55,592 nt of DNA, taken from positions 1 to 55,592 of IMG/VR virus record IMGVR_UViG_3300046690_000366. The stretch is one strand, 5' to 3'. The translations under genes were made by a program, and so were the position numbers. The notes under the pieces are model-generated. The model did not search any database. It was not told the DNA's origin and saw nothing but the letters and a program-made list of their open reading frames with translations. Below are positions 10,018 to 16,724 of the stretch, piece after piece; the stretch's first letter is position 1; each line of letters opens with the position of its first letter. Source of the DNA: a virus.

Positions 10018-10517
10018 GCGGGAGAAGGCTTACTTGGACAGCGGATTGTCCCATCGCGATTGGGAGAGACGGGAGCCTGATGCTCGTGCATCTCGACTCC
10101 GAGATCTACATAAGCTCGCTCCCCAGGGAGTGGCTTGTGACGTCGAGACTTCTTGCGTTCCCGCTGTTTCGCCTCCCGGTTCTGTTGACGTCGCGCTTCC
10201 TCATCCCGTATCGCCATGTACTTCGCCCCGTTGACCACGCGGTAATTGAATTGCCCGAGCCGAATTAGCCTCCTTCCTTCTTCTTCCCTGCTCCTGCTTT
10301 CCGGGTCCGGTTCGCACAATCGCTCAATGACGCCCACAACGACGTCCTCACTCTCACCGAGAATGAACCCGAGGAGTTTTGGGTTCAATTCCACCTGCGC
10401 CCCAACCTGAGAATCAGGCTTCATGTGGGCTATGACGTATCCCCAAACGGCAAACATCGGACTACCGGCCCCTACGAGCGAACCGCTATACATCGACTCA
10501 AATATTCGGCCATACAT
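10014..10517 (-). CDS. replisome-organizer-like DNA-binding protein
   Basis: 167 residues. The first 90 residues (MYGRIFESMYSGSLVG, then a winged-helix-like core ending CEPDPESRS, EEGRRLIRL and RVVNGAKYMAIRDEE) match a widespread phage family annotated as replisome organizer or replication protein. A basic Arg/Lys/Gln linker follows. The frame is open to a TTG at 10556, but that TTG is part of a TTGACA -35 box, and the family N-terminus begins at ATG 10517, so that ATG was chosen. The gene then starts almost at the predicted transcription start. GTCAGC repeats lie just upstream. It converges with the plus-strand gene that ends at 10017. Confidence 0.75.
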   Translation of the reverse strand: MYGRIFESMYSGSLVGAGSPMFAVWGYVIAHMKPDSQVGAQVELNPKLLGFILGESEDVVVGVIERLCEPDPESRSREEEGRRLIRLGQFNYRVVNGAKYMAIRDEEARRQQNREAKQRERKKSRRHKPLPGERAYVDLGVEMHEHQAPVSPNRDGTIRCPSKPSPA

Positions 10518-10556
10518 AGTGACGTCACTATAATGATGACCGTCAGCAAGTGTCAA
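10515..10556 (-). promoter_or_regulatory. promoter with palindromic operator, near-leaderless start
   Basis: On the minus strand TTGACA (10556-10551) is followed after 18 bases by TATAGT (10532-10527). The -10 box lies in a perfect 16-bp palindrome, ATAGTGACGTCACTAT (10516-10531), which also covers the first two bases of the ATG at 10517. The expected transcription start is only about 2-4 bases before that ATG, so the mRNA would be nearly leaderless. A dimeric repressor on the palindrome would block both the promoter and the start codon. The regulator is not identified. Confidence 0.6.
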
Positions 10557-10614
10557 CGGAAAAGCTGACTGTCAGCATGTCAGCCAAAGTCAGCCTATAC
10601 AGATACAGATACAG
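10542..10614. repeat. GTCAGC repeats and (ATACAG)3: iteron-like cluster
   Basis: GTCAGC occurs at 10542, 10571, 10579 and 10589, with one inverted copy at 10564 that forms the dyad GCTGAC-T-GTCAGC. Three tandem ATACAG units follow at 10597-10614. The cluster surrounds and precedes the promoter of the replisome-organizer-like gene. Such arrays can be repressor sites or replication-origin iterons; the neighbour favours an origin but does not prove it. No gene is seen between 10615 and 10717. Confidence 0.45.
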
Positions 10615-10717
10615 AGGGGGTGTGGGGGAGATTCACCGGTCAGGGTTTCATGGTTCCGGTTCGTCTGTTAGGTCGTCAATCATAAGCAATTATGGAAGCA
10701 CTGTTCTTCTCATGAGG

Positions 10718-10966
10718 TCATTTGGCGTGTTTATTCATTGACGGTACAGAGCCGGGAATGTTTGCTGCGGCGACCTTCCACTGCTCATACGGCAGACTGC
10801 AACCCACGTTTACTCCACGCAGAAGATTGCTATGGACGTAAAGATCATGTGCGTAAACCGCGCACAATACACCGTTGTCGTAGGAGGCATTGGTTAACCG
10901 AACCACTTCGGGGCTTGGCCCGCAGCCGCACAGAATCAGCGGAACAAAAAGCATTAGATTTCGCAT
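10718..10966 (-). CDS. small lipoprotein
   Basis: 82 residues from ATG 10966. A short hydrophobic signal ends in ILCGC, which matches a lipobox with cysteine at residue 15, so a lipid-anchored envelope protein is predicted. The mature part is only about 67 residues and has two further cysteines. An upstream extension of 25 residues is open but would bury the signal peptide, so it was not used. It could act in superinfection exclusion or lysis (an Rz1-like role); neither is shown. Confidence 0.65.
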   Translation of the reverse strand: MRNLMLFVPLILCGCGPSPEVVRLTNASYDNGVLCAVYAHDLYVHSNLLRGVNVGCSLPYEQWKVAAANIPGSVPSMNKHAK

Positions 10967-10983
10967 AGGCTTAGTCCAATCTT

Positions 10984-11469
10984 CTAGGGAAGTACTGTTT
11001 GCTCTTTCCAAGTGCCGTCCTGCTTCCAAACTAGAGTCCATTTGATTTCGGGGTATTGGTGGGCGGCCACCTTCAGATTCTCAAACCCACCTCGGTGGGC
11101 AAATGGACCTTTAACTTCCCAGCTTCTAATCGCTGGGAAACGATCAAAAAATCCCACGAAGTCTGGTTTATACCAAATGCCGTTGCCAAGCTTAAACCGG
11201 ATGGCTTGTGCATGGAATATGTAATCCGGATATTCATCTTGAATCCTGGTCATGAACTCACTTTCCAGGTCATTCAACAGCGGCTTGCTGGACTGTCGGA
11301 TGCGACGGTTTGCCGCCATGAATGGTATTTTGCAGGGCTCTATTTCCTCTTCCTTGGCCATTTTCTCCTCCACTTCCCGTAGCCATTCGGTGGCCCTAAC
11401 AACGCGGGTTGGGTGTGAAAACCCTCCGTCGCTTGTCCTGACATACTTTGCTGGTATTTGTCCGCTCAT
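10984..11469 (-). CDS. PD-(D/E)XK nuclease, DUF1064-like
   Basis: 161 residues. The pattern YKPDFVGFF, then SWEVKG with a following Lys-rich helix and a YPEIKWTLV strand, is the PD-(D/E)XK core as it appears in phage DUF1064-type nucleases; the likely metal ligands are the Asp of PDF and the Glu and Lys of EVK. Such proteins are usually found in phage replication or recombination blocks and probably cut branched or foreign DNA. The start overlaps the upstream small gene by ATGA. Confidence 0.7.
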   Translation of the reverse strand: MSGQIPAKYVRTSDGGFSHPTRVVRATEWLREVEEKMAKEEEIEPCKIPFMAANRRIRQSSKPLLNDLESEFMTRIQDEYPDYIFHAQAIRFKLGNGIWYKPDFVGFFDRFPAIRSWEVKGPFAHRGGFENLKVAAHQYPEIKWTLVWKQDGTWKEQTVLP

Positions 11470-11627
11470 GGTTTAACTGGAACTATTTTAACCCTAACCG
11501 CCACCGCTTCCGGGGTTGGTTTTCCGTAACGTTCAAGCTCAACCCTGCCAGGTTCAGCCCAATTACAAACACCACCCTGAAACATCCAGGCCCAACCCTT
11601 GCCAGACTTTATTTGCTTCCGTTTCAC
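11466..11627 (-). CDS. small basic protein of 53 residues
   Basis: 53 residues from GTG 11627, beginning MKRKQIKSGKGWAWMF. The start was chosen because GGAGGTGA lies just upstream, the GTGA overlaps the previous stop, and its own stop overlaps the nuclease start by ATGA, so it is locked into the chain on both sides. It contains a Trp-Ala-Trp core and a Pro-rich C-terminus with VAVRVKIVPVKP. No family is recognised. Confidence 0.65.
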   Translation of the reverse strand: MKRKQIKSGKGWAWMFQGGVCNWAEPGRVELERYGKPTPEAVAVRVKIVPVKP

Positions 11628-11642
11628 TTCATCACCTCCGGT
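11623..11642. repeat. third copy of the SD/stop/start junction repeat
   Basis: These 20 bases match the repeats at 12062 and 12281 at all but one position. On the minus strand they read as the end of one gene, with a GGAGGTGA ribosome-binding site and the GTGA stop/start overlap. Confidence 0.75.
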
Positions 11643-12070
11643 TGTGCCACAAACCGTTCAGGAAATAGCGTGCGGCATAAGGCTTCTAGGCGTTGTTCTT
11701 TGGTGGTGTGAATCATATCGTCTCCATAAAGTTCACACCCTTCCCATGGATTTCGTACTAGTATCTGCCACAGGTTGTTCTTGTAGTCGGCCCACCTTCC
11801 TTCCTTGATGGCTTTATTCTCGCACTCATGCAGCCAGTCGAGGGTGAGGGGTGGAACTTGACCCTCTTTCTTCATGTATTCTTCGTTGCAAATCCGTTCA
11901 GTCATATCGGCAACCGAGAATCCTTTTGGTGGAAACCCCGCATCTTCAAAAAGGACTGGATGAAAAAGGCATCTGTATTTTCGGTCAGAGAGCATTTGGT
12001 TTTGTGGCAAGCGATACCACTTCCACCCCATCCACTCACACAGTGCTATATGCATTTCCTGTTGGTTCAC
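11624..12070 (-). CDS. phage ABA-sandwich-like small protein
   Basis: 148 residues. The N-terminus MNQQEMHIALCEWMGWKWY followed by a Pro-rich stretch fits small phage proteins with the ABA-sandwich fold, whose role is unknown. The frame is open to 12130, but GTG 12070 was preferred because GGAGGTGA stands a few bases upstream and it overlaps the previous stop by GTGA. The last residues, PEVMK, are encoded by the ribosome-binding site of the next gene. Confidence 0.6.
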   Translation of the reverse strand: MNQQEMHIALCEWMGWKWYRLPQNQMLSDRKYRCLFHPVLFEDAGFPPKGFSVADMTERICNEEYMKKEGQVPPLTLDWLHECENKAIKEGRWADYKNNLWQILVRNPWEGCELYGDDMIHTTKEQRLEALCRTLFPERFVAQPEVMK

Positions 12071-12085
12071 TTCCTCACCTCCGGT
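12062..12085. repeat. 24-bp SD/stop/start junction repeat, copy 2
   Basis: Identical over 24 bases to 12281-12304. On the minus strand it contains a CCGGAGGTGA ribosome-binding site, a GTGA stop/start overlap and the first codons (Asn-Gln) of the next gene. Confidence 0.85.
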
Positions 12086-12225
12086 AGGATCGGGAATATG
12101 GCGCATTGGTCTGGTCTGCCCCCACAGCACGGATCACAATCTCCGCAAGCCTCGTACCCCCTCATCCGCCAACATAAAGCGATATGCTGGTTTATTGCTT
12201 TCACGCTGTGATTTCTTTCTTCCAT
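12067..12225 (-). CDS. Cys-rich mini-protein
   Basis: 52 residues from ATG 12225. The centre has a dense cysteine cluster, YEACGDCDPCCGGRPDQC, with His and Cys nearby, which suggests zinc or metal binding; no known finger class fits exactly. The C-terminal PEVRK is encoded by the embedded ribosome-binding site of the following gene, with which it shares a GTGA overlap. A longer open frame to 12258 was rejected in favour of the first ATG after the upstream mini-ORF. Confidence 0.5.
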   Translation of the reverse strand: MEERNHSVKAINQHIALCWRMRGYEACGDCDPCCGGRPDQCAIFPILPEVRK

Positions 12226-12229
12226 GTCA

Positions 12230-12289
12230 TCATTCCAGCAGGCCAAAATCGAAATCACCCATGTCGTTTACGTCATCTTCTTGGTTCAC
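12230..12289 (-). CDS. 19-residue acidic mini-ORF (possible leader peptide)
   Basis: GTG 12289 has an excellent GGAGGTGA ribosome-binding site and overlaps the previous stop. It encodes 19 residues with seven Asp or Glu and ends four bases before the ATG of the Cys-rich mini-protein. It is either a translational-coupling leader or a remnant left when the cassette was exchanged. Coding is supported only by the start signals. Confidence 0.4.
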   Translation of the reverse strand: MNQEDDVNDMGDFDFGLLE

Positions 12290-12304
12290 TTCCTCACCTC
12301 CGGT
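12281..12304. repeat. 24-bp SD/stop/start junction repeat, copy 1
   Basis: Exact direct repeat of 12062-12085, 219 bases away. It spans the junction of the HNH-like gene and the next reading frame on the minus strand. Confidence 0.85.
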
Positions 12305-12744
12305 CGTGCGGCCATGCTAATTGGATCACAGGTGCAGATGTCTAAAGCACCAGATGCGTGACCCGGAACATATCCTCCGCACTTGTCGCATGTAACTCCA
12401 TCAGTGCTGCCAGTTTTCTTGGGAAGCCCTGCTGCCATGGCCCGCTTGTAGTCGTTCCAGCAGCCCTTGGGAGCTAAATAGCCGTCCGCTATCGCTTTTT
12501 TGGGGTACATATGAACTTCATTATGGCACTCGCCGTGCATCATCATCCATAACCTTTCTTCTAAGAATAGTTTGCCTGCGCGACCCGCCCAATGGTGGCA
12601 CTCACGATCATCGAACAGAACCCACTGGGAGCACACGGCACATAAATTGTTGTTGGCAAGGAAGATGGCCTTTTTCCTGGCATACACCGCATTGTCCTTC
12701 TGTCGGCGTGCGCTCACCTTGCGGAGGGGTTTACGTGGTTTCAT
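12286..12744 (-). CDS. HNH-type / NinG-like nuclease
   Basis: 152 residues. A basic N-terminus (MKPRKPLRKVSARRQK) precedes CAVC, then ECHHWAGRAGK and HGECHNEVHMYP, the Cys-His layout of phage HNH nucleases related to recombination proteins such as NinG. The second His of CHHW is the likely catalytic residue. A second zinc knuckle, CDKCGGY with CTC, lies at the C-terminus. The start overlaps the previous stop by ATGA. It probably resolves or nicks DNA during replication; a homing function is less likely because it is embedded in the coupled chain. Confidence 0.6.
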   Translation of the reverse strand: MKPRKPLRKVSARRQKDNAVYARKKAIFLANNNLCAVCSQWVLFDDRECHHWAGRAGKLFLEERLWMMMHGECHNEVHMYPKKAIADGYLAPKGCWNDYKRAMAAGLPKKTGSTDGVTCDKCGGYVPGHASGALDICTCDPISMAARPEVRK

Positions 12745-12935
12745 GTGCGTTTATCTGGATTAACCCAATCGTCATCCCAATCACCCTCATAATCATCATG
12801 GCAGCAGCACTCACAGGCCCTGCGGTGGTAATCGTCCTCGCCCACTAAGTGGTCGCCATCCCTGATTCTGGCACACTCATACGGGTCACTGTGGACACAA
12901 GCGCATACCTTCGTTGGTTCGGGCATCACTTCCAT
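12741..12935 (-). CDS. small acidic Cys/His-rich protein
   Basis: 64 residues with CACVHSDPYECARIRDGD and later RRACECCCHDD, a paired Cys/His layout seen in small zinc-binding phage proteins, followed by an acidic Asp/Trp tail. The start at ATG 12935 has an AGGAAAG site upstream and overlaps the previous gene by ten bases; the ATG at 12926 is an alternative. The function is unknown. Confidence 0.55.
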   Translation of the reverse strand: MEVMPEPTKVCACVHSDPYECARIRDGDHLVGEDDYHRRACECCCHDDYEGDWDDDWVNPDKRT

Positions 12936-13147
12936 ATCTTCAGTCTTTCCTGTTCGTGTTTCACCGTCGCTAAAATATGCGGGCACATCCGCCCATGGCA
13001 TTGGTAGCTCTCGCACCCACAGGCCGCCGCAGTCTTGCGCTTGCCATCCTCTACGTAGGCTAGGTCCACCACATGCACAACATCTGCTCGGCTCCTGGAT
13101 TGGACGTAGAACCGTCCTTGCTCAAATGGAATGGCCCAGACGGTCAT
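12926..13147 (-). CDS. SWIM-type zinc finger protein
   Basis: 73 residues. CGCESYQCHGRMCPHI fits the CxC...CxH core of a SWIM zinc finger, which binds DNA or protein partners, often in recombination proteins. A beta-rich N-terminal strand set (FYVQSRSRADVVHVVDL) precedes it, as in other SWIM proteins. The start overlaps the previous stop by ATGA. Confidence 0.65.
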   Translation of the reverse strand: MTVWAIPFEQGRFYVQSRSRADVVHVVDLAYVEDGKRKTAAACGCESYQCHGRMCPHILATVKHEQERLKIWK

Positions 13148-13314
13148 AAATGATCCTCGTCAGTTAAGATCATATCCCTGCCGCATTCATCGCAATAATT
13201 GGTAACGTAATCACCAAAGTTGACGGGATATAATTTGTGGCATCGGCAGCACTCTTTGTCCCGAGACTGCTCCTCGATTCCGATCAGATCTTCCAATTCG
13301 TCGTGTTCTTCCAT
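13144..13314 (-). CDS. zinc-ribbon mini-protein
   Basis: 56 residues with CCRCHKLYP and YCDECGRDM, a two-knuckle zinc ribbon, and an acidic N-terminus. ATG 13314 was chosen because AAAGGA stands three bases upstream; the longer ATG at 13329 has no such site. It overlaps the upstream gene by 31 bases. The function is unknown. Confidence 0.55.
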   Translation of the reverse strand: MEEHDELEDLIGIEEQSRDKECCRCHKLYPVNFGDYVTNYCDECGRDMILTDEDHL

Positions 13315-13658
13315 AATTCCTTTCCACATTTAGGGCAGTGAACTTTGTTGATTTCACGGCTGTAATGCCTCACAAGTGTTTCTGCTTCATATTCTGCAAT
13401 ATCCATACTCAGGGCGTTGGTGAAGCTGGGGTGCCGCAGCCATGGCCTATATTCCGGTTCCATAAGTGAAGCCACGTTGTAGGCGCTGACAGGTCGCCGC
13501 AGCCACACACATTCTTTAAGAGCTGTTGCCACTTTCGCTGCTTCTGGTGACATGAGCCCTCGGTAGGCGTCGGCCATGAAGGTGCAGAGCCACGGTCCGT
13601 AGATGGCTTTGGGGTGGTCCAACATGCAAGCAAGTATAAAGGTTTCACGTTGGGTCAT
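13284..13658 (-). CDS. unknown protein with DnaB-N-like segment and C-terminal zinc knuckle
   Basis: 124 residues beginning MTQRETFILACMLDHPKA. The helical pattern of residues 5-75 weakly resembles the N-terminal domain of DnaB-type helicases, and the C-terminus has HCPKCGKEL. No ATPase follows, so if the resemblance is real it is a helicase-loader or decoy fragment; this is speculation. Its first residues are duplicated in the mini-ORF at 13962-14039. The start overlaps the HNH gene stop by ATGA. Confidence 0.5.
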   Translation of the reverse strand: MTQRETFILACMLDHPKAIYGPWLCTFMADAYRGLMSPEAAKVATALKECVWLRRPVSAYNVASLMEPEYRPWLRHPSFTNALSMDIAEYEAETLVRHYSREINKVHCPKCGKELWKNTTNWKI

Positions 13659-13957
13659 GGTGTGGCCGTCCAGTTTGGATGATGCCTTGTATTGTTGCAT
13701 TTACGGCAAGCCAGCACGAAGTTTTCCATCTCGCTGCTACCCCCATCCGCTTTCCTCATAAGATGATCTTTAGTTGGATACAAGTCGGCGTTTGGCGAAA
13801 GCGTTGGGTTGCATACCCGGTCGCACCAGTAGCAACGGAGATTGTATAGCATCATAAGGTGTAACAGCTTCTTATTTTTAGGCCAATCTGTCGAAAATCT
13901 AACAAGTGGCTCGATTGATTTCTTTCGCCGTCTGAATGTGATTATTCTAGTTGTCAC
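13655..13957 (-). CDS. HNH endonuclease (likely mobile)
   Basis: 100 residues from GTG 13957, which has GGTGAT just upstream; GTG 13975 is an alternative. CYWC, then PTKDHL, GGSSEMENFVLACRKCNNTRHH is a standard HNH core with a structural zinc site; the His of KDH is the likely catalytic residue. It lies between a truncated and a full copy of one N-terminal sequence, which points to a mobile or homing-type endonuclease that entered the operon. Confidence 0.7.
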   Translation of the reverse strand: MTTRIITFRRRKKSIEPLVRFSTDWPKNKKLLHLMMLYNLRCYWCDRVCNPTLSPNADLYPTKDHLMRKADGGSSEMENFVLACRKCNNTRHHPNWTATP

Positions 13958-13961
13958 TTTA

Positions 13962-14039
13962 TCACCGCTCTTCACAGGTGGCTTTGGGGTGGTCGAGCAT
14001 ACAGGCGAGGATGAAGGTTTCCCTTGCGGAGTTGGTCAT
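13962..14039 (-). pseudogene. truncated 25-residue copy of the 13284-13658 N-terminus
   Basis: The mini-ORF shares 15 consecutive residues, RETFILACMLDHPKA, with the gene at 13284-13658. Seven of those 15 codons differ, all synonymously, so the copy is old and was kept under protein-level selection for a time. It ends after 25 residues, immediately before the HNH gene, but still has an ATGA overlap with the upstream gene. It is a gene remnant or a short functional peptide. Confidence 0.6.
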
Positions 14040-14320
14040 TGTCCTACGATTTGAATAGTCCCACCGCCATCTCCACCACGGAGTTTGTACACAAAGTCTC
14101 GGAAGCTCATCCCTTTCGGGCAGCGCACCGTGATATACTTTTCCTCTCCGTACTCTCGAATCCTTTTTATGGACTTCTCGGCACAGACAGGACAATAGGA
14201 ATACTCCCCGTTGAACAGGAATCCCCCGCTGTCTTCCCGGTCGGTATATTCCTCGTTACAAACGTCGCAAACAACGCGACGGCCAACATCAATGGTTGTG
14301 ATATAAGTGTGCTTTTTCAT
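14036..14320 (-). CDS. zinc-ribbon phage protein
   Basis: 94 residues. CDVCNEEY and YCPVC form a zinc ribbon around residues 18-46, and a C-terminal CPKGMSFRDFVYKLRGG segment is well structured. Such proteins are common and uncharacterised in phage replication blocks. It starts one base after the helicase stop and ends with an ATGA overlap. Confidence 0.55.
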   Translation of the reverse strand: MKKHTYITTIDVGRRVVCDVCNEEYTDREDSGGFLFNGEYSYCPVCAEKSIKRIREYGEEKYITVRCPKGMSFRDFVYKLRGGDGGGTIQIVGQ

Positions 14321-14321
14321 A

Positions 14322-15848
14322 TTATTGAATCAGTCTTTCCTTCGGCACTTCAGCCACCTTCCGAAATCGGTCATCGTAATCCCTCGGCATGAATTTCAAC
14401 GTCTTGGGTGGCCAGTAATAATTCTCCCGGAAGAACATCGCTTCAGCTTGGCGGAAAGTGGCGTTCCACTTCTGGCTTTTAGCCCGATAATAAATCACGT
14501 CCCATTTCTTTTGGGTATCAGGTGCCATCCGCTCGCGGCGTGGTTTGTATATCTCCCCATCAACCCGCTTCAGTGAGCCGTTAATTTGAATGACGAACCG
14601 AGAACGGCGGTGAGCCATGAGCCCACAGGCTGGACATTTCGGTCCACTCGCCCGGACCTTCCCGCACTCAGGGCACGTAATCGGCTCTTGCTCTTTCTTC
14701 TCCCGCAAGCGGTCGGCTCGCTCAGCGGCAACTCGATGATTCGTCATTCCAAGCTGCCAATTACGGTCCACCGCCAAAGAGCCATGTCGGTGCCAATTGC
14801 CACCGTGGTCAAGAATGATGCATTTGGATTTTCCGGGATGAGCACGGAGCAATCGGCCTCCGCTCTGAAGGAATGAAGTCAGCGCACCGAACACTGTGGC
14901 AAAACAGCCAACTTCAATCCAGGGCCAGTCAATGCCTTCCCTCAATACAAACCGATTGCACACAACCTTGATTTCACCGGACTTAGATTGCCGCGCCACT
15001 TCAGCCCTTGCCTCGTCATCTGAGGCATATTCAGTTCCGTTTATCCAGATCCGTTCGCCGTCGATATGGGCGGCTGGGATTCCTGCCTTGGCGTACTCTT
15101 GAGCAAAGAATAACGATCCAGCCACATCAGGACCAAACAGCAAGGTCGGTCTTGCATCCGGGTTATGCTTCTTCCAAGCGTCCAAGATGCGCCCGAACAC
15201 TCCTGGCCGCATGATTGCCTTGACCGCCTCCTGCTCAGTAAACTCCCTGCCGACAACATAATTCTTTATGTGCTTCAGGTCTGGCTCGTCTGGTGCGTAG
15301 GTTTCGGGTCTAACCAACGCGCCAATCTTCAAGCACTCCGACATCGTGCCAGCGACCAGCAGTTCGTCAACGCAACCACCTAGGTCTAATGGCGTAGCGG
15401 TGTAACCAACGATTGCCGCTCCGTCGGAAACATGATCAGAGAATATCCGCTGAAAAGTTGGGCCACAGTGCTGATGGAGTTCATCAACTAGAACCAGCGC
15501 AGCACTATGCAGCTTACGGGATTCCTGCTTGTAAACCCTGCTTAGCTCGGTCTGCGTCATGCACATCTGCACGTCGAGCACTAAGTTTGCTGAGTGGCCT
15601 GAAGCCCTACGACCGTAGCGAATACCCGTCTTATCTAGCACGCCGCAGGTTTGATCATAGAGCATCTTCCTCTGGGTATAGACAGCCACCGGACGCCTGT
15701 TTCCAACCGCCCAGTGAATCAAATCTGTGACCATCACGGTTTTACCACTGCCCGTCGGGCTAGTGACGCAAAGCCTTTTCACCCCCCGGTCTATGGCTGC
15801 AATAGAGCCGTCGAATGCGCGGACCTGATTTGGCCAACGGTCAGTCAC
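14322..15848 (-). CDS. SF2 DNA/RNA helicase
   Basis: 508 residues. Motif I PTGSGKT (31-37), motif II DELH (122-125, Leu in place of the usual Ala), motif III TAT (150-152) and motif VI QSGGRLLRAHPGK are in order, so it is an ATP-dependent superfamily 2 helicase of the phage UvsW/RecQ-like kind. A CPECG...CPACG zinc ribbon follows the helicase core, then a basic C-terminal region. It probably remodels recombination or replication forks, possibly with the ERF protein. GTG 15848 was chosen for its GTGA overlap; GTG 15866 is also possible. Confidence 0.85.
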   Translation of the reverse strand: MTDRWPNQVRAFDGSIAAIDRGVKRLCVTSPTGSGKTVMVTDLIHWAVGNRRPVAVYTQRKMLYDQTCGVLDKTGIRYGRRASGHSANLVLDVQMCMTQTELSRVYKQESRKLHSAALVLVDELHQHCGPTFQRIFSDHVSDGAAIVGYTATPLDLGGCVDELLVAGTMSECLKIGALVRPETYAPDEPDLKHIKNYVVGREFTEQEAVKAIMRPGVFGRILDAWKKHNPDARPTLLFGPDVAGSLFFAQEYAKAGIPAAHIDGERIWINGTEYASDDEARAEVARQSKSGEIKVVCNRFVLREGIDWPWIEVGCFATVFGALTSFLQSGGRLLRAHPGKSKCIILDHGGNWHRHGSLAVDRNWQLGMTNHRVAAERADRLREKKEQEPITCPECGKVRASGPKCPACGLMAHRRSRFVIQINGSLKRVDGEIYKPRRERMAPDTQKKWDVIYYRAKSQKWNATFRQAEAMFFRENYYWPPKTLKFMPRDYDDRFRKVAEVPKERLIQ

Positions 15849-16525
15849 TTTGCTGATGCCCTCCACTGGTTCCAGAGCCGCATTGAAACTTTAACTGACT
15901 CAAGGAAGTCCTCGTGAAGCTTTGGATTTGGGCAGGCGTGGTTCGCTGTGTCCGCACGGTTTAACGACCAGCCGAGCCAGTTCTCAACCTCAACCCAAAA
16001 AGCTAGTGCGTGCTTCGGCTTGCCATTGTCGGCGGCTTTGATAGGCATTGGCTTCAGCTCTCCATTAGCCGCGATTCGCTCAGGCGCGGTCATAATGTGC
16101 GGCTTCTCGGGTTCTTCCTCTCTGGCTTGCTCAACTCGCTTTAGAGAAGTTAATTCTTTCCTCGTCGCTCTATCAGCCTCGGCGTCTACTGTTTCTGGAC
16201 ACTTTGATTTTATAGTGCCGTGAATTTCTAATTCCGCCTCGATTTCAGAGCAGAAATTGTATGCCCACGACCGACTTCGCTGGCACATAGCCTCCACTGC
16301 GGCGGCGATGCTTTTGAACCCGTATTCGTGGTAATGCTCCTTGATGTCCAATAGCACGTCGTAAATTACCTTGCGGTTGGTGGCGACGTTGGTCATCGCT
16401 GTTAGGAATTTCTGCTTTAGCGCCGCAACCTTTTGCTCAACCGTCATTGCGGCTGGTTGGACGATTGCGATTGCTGGTGAGTTTGAGTAGGCGCTTGCGC
16501 CGAGTCGATTGAAGCCTGTGGCCAT
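15845..16525 (-). CDS. unknown replication-block protein
   Basis: 226 residues from ATG 16525. The frame is open to 16633, but that extension crosses a stem-loop and the predicted promoter, so the internal ATG was chosen. The first 100 residues are Ala/Gln/Lys-rich with a conserved-looking YHEYGFKSIAAAVEAMC segment; an acidic/basic helix follows, and a C-terminal NWLGWSLNRADT region. It is the first gene of a separately regulated segment. No enzyme motif is visible. Confidence 0.5.
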   Translation of the reverse strand: MATGFNRLGASAYSNSPAIAIVQPAAMTVEQKVAALKQKFLTAMTNVATNRKVIYDVLLDIKEHYHEYGFKSIAAAVEAMCQRSRSWAYNFCSEIEAELEIHGTIKSKCPETVDAEADRATRKELTSLKRVEQAREEEPEKPHIMTAPERIAANGELKPMPIKAADNGKPKHALAFWVEVENWLGWSLNRADTANHACPNPKLHEDFLESVKVSMRLWNQWRASAK

Positions 16526-16543
16526 AACGATGAGAGATGAAAA

Positions 16544-16611
16544 CTGCTGGCGTGTGTGTAAATGGGTGCGGGGATGCCTCCACTCTTGGGCAAAGCCAAG
16601 CACGCCAGCAG
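16544..16611 (-). ncRNA. structured 5' leader, element A
   Basis: On the minus strand CTGCTGGCGTG (16611-16601) pairs with CACGCCAGCAG (16554-16544), an 11-bp stem enclosing 46 bases that contain a second hairpin (CTTGG/CCAAG). A TTTT run follows directly. The predicted transcription start falls at the 5' end of the stem, and the ATG is 19 bases after it. It could be an attenuator, a 5'-stabilising stem or a ligand-sensing leader. Confidence 0.45.
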
Positions 16612-16615
16612 CAGA

Positions 16616-16688
16616 TTTATAGTTTAGTTTCACGGTTTACACAACCGCATTTATTGTTACGCCATTGTGTCAAAAATCAGTGACACAA
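16616..16688 (-). promoter_or_regulatory. promoter and 24-bp dyad operator
   Basis: On the minus strand TTGTGT (16644-16639), a 17-base spacer and TATAAA (16621-16616) form a plausible promoter. Upstream lies TTGTGTCA-AAAATCAG-TGACACAA (16665-16688), a perfect 8-8-8 dyad typical of repressor operators; its half-site recurs as TTGTGT inside the -35 box. The protein that binds it is not identified. Confidence 0.5.
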
Positions 16689-16724
16689 AGCAAGAAAAAT
16701 CGTCAACAAAAGTGAAATTAAAAT

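Noticed and set aside
10518-10556. TTG start for the replisome-organizer gene
   Set aside because: The TTG is part of the -35 box TTGACA and the family N-terminus begins at the later ATG.
16526-16633. 36-residue N-terminal extension of the 15845 gene
   Set aside because: It crosses a stem-loop and the -10 box, and has no ribosome-binding site.
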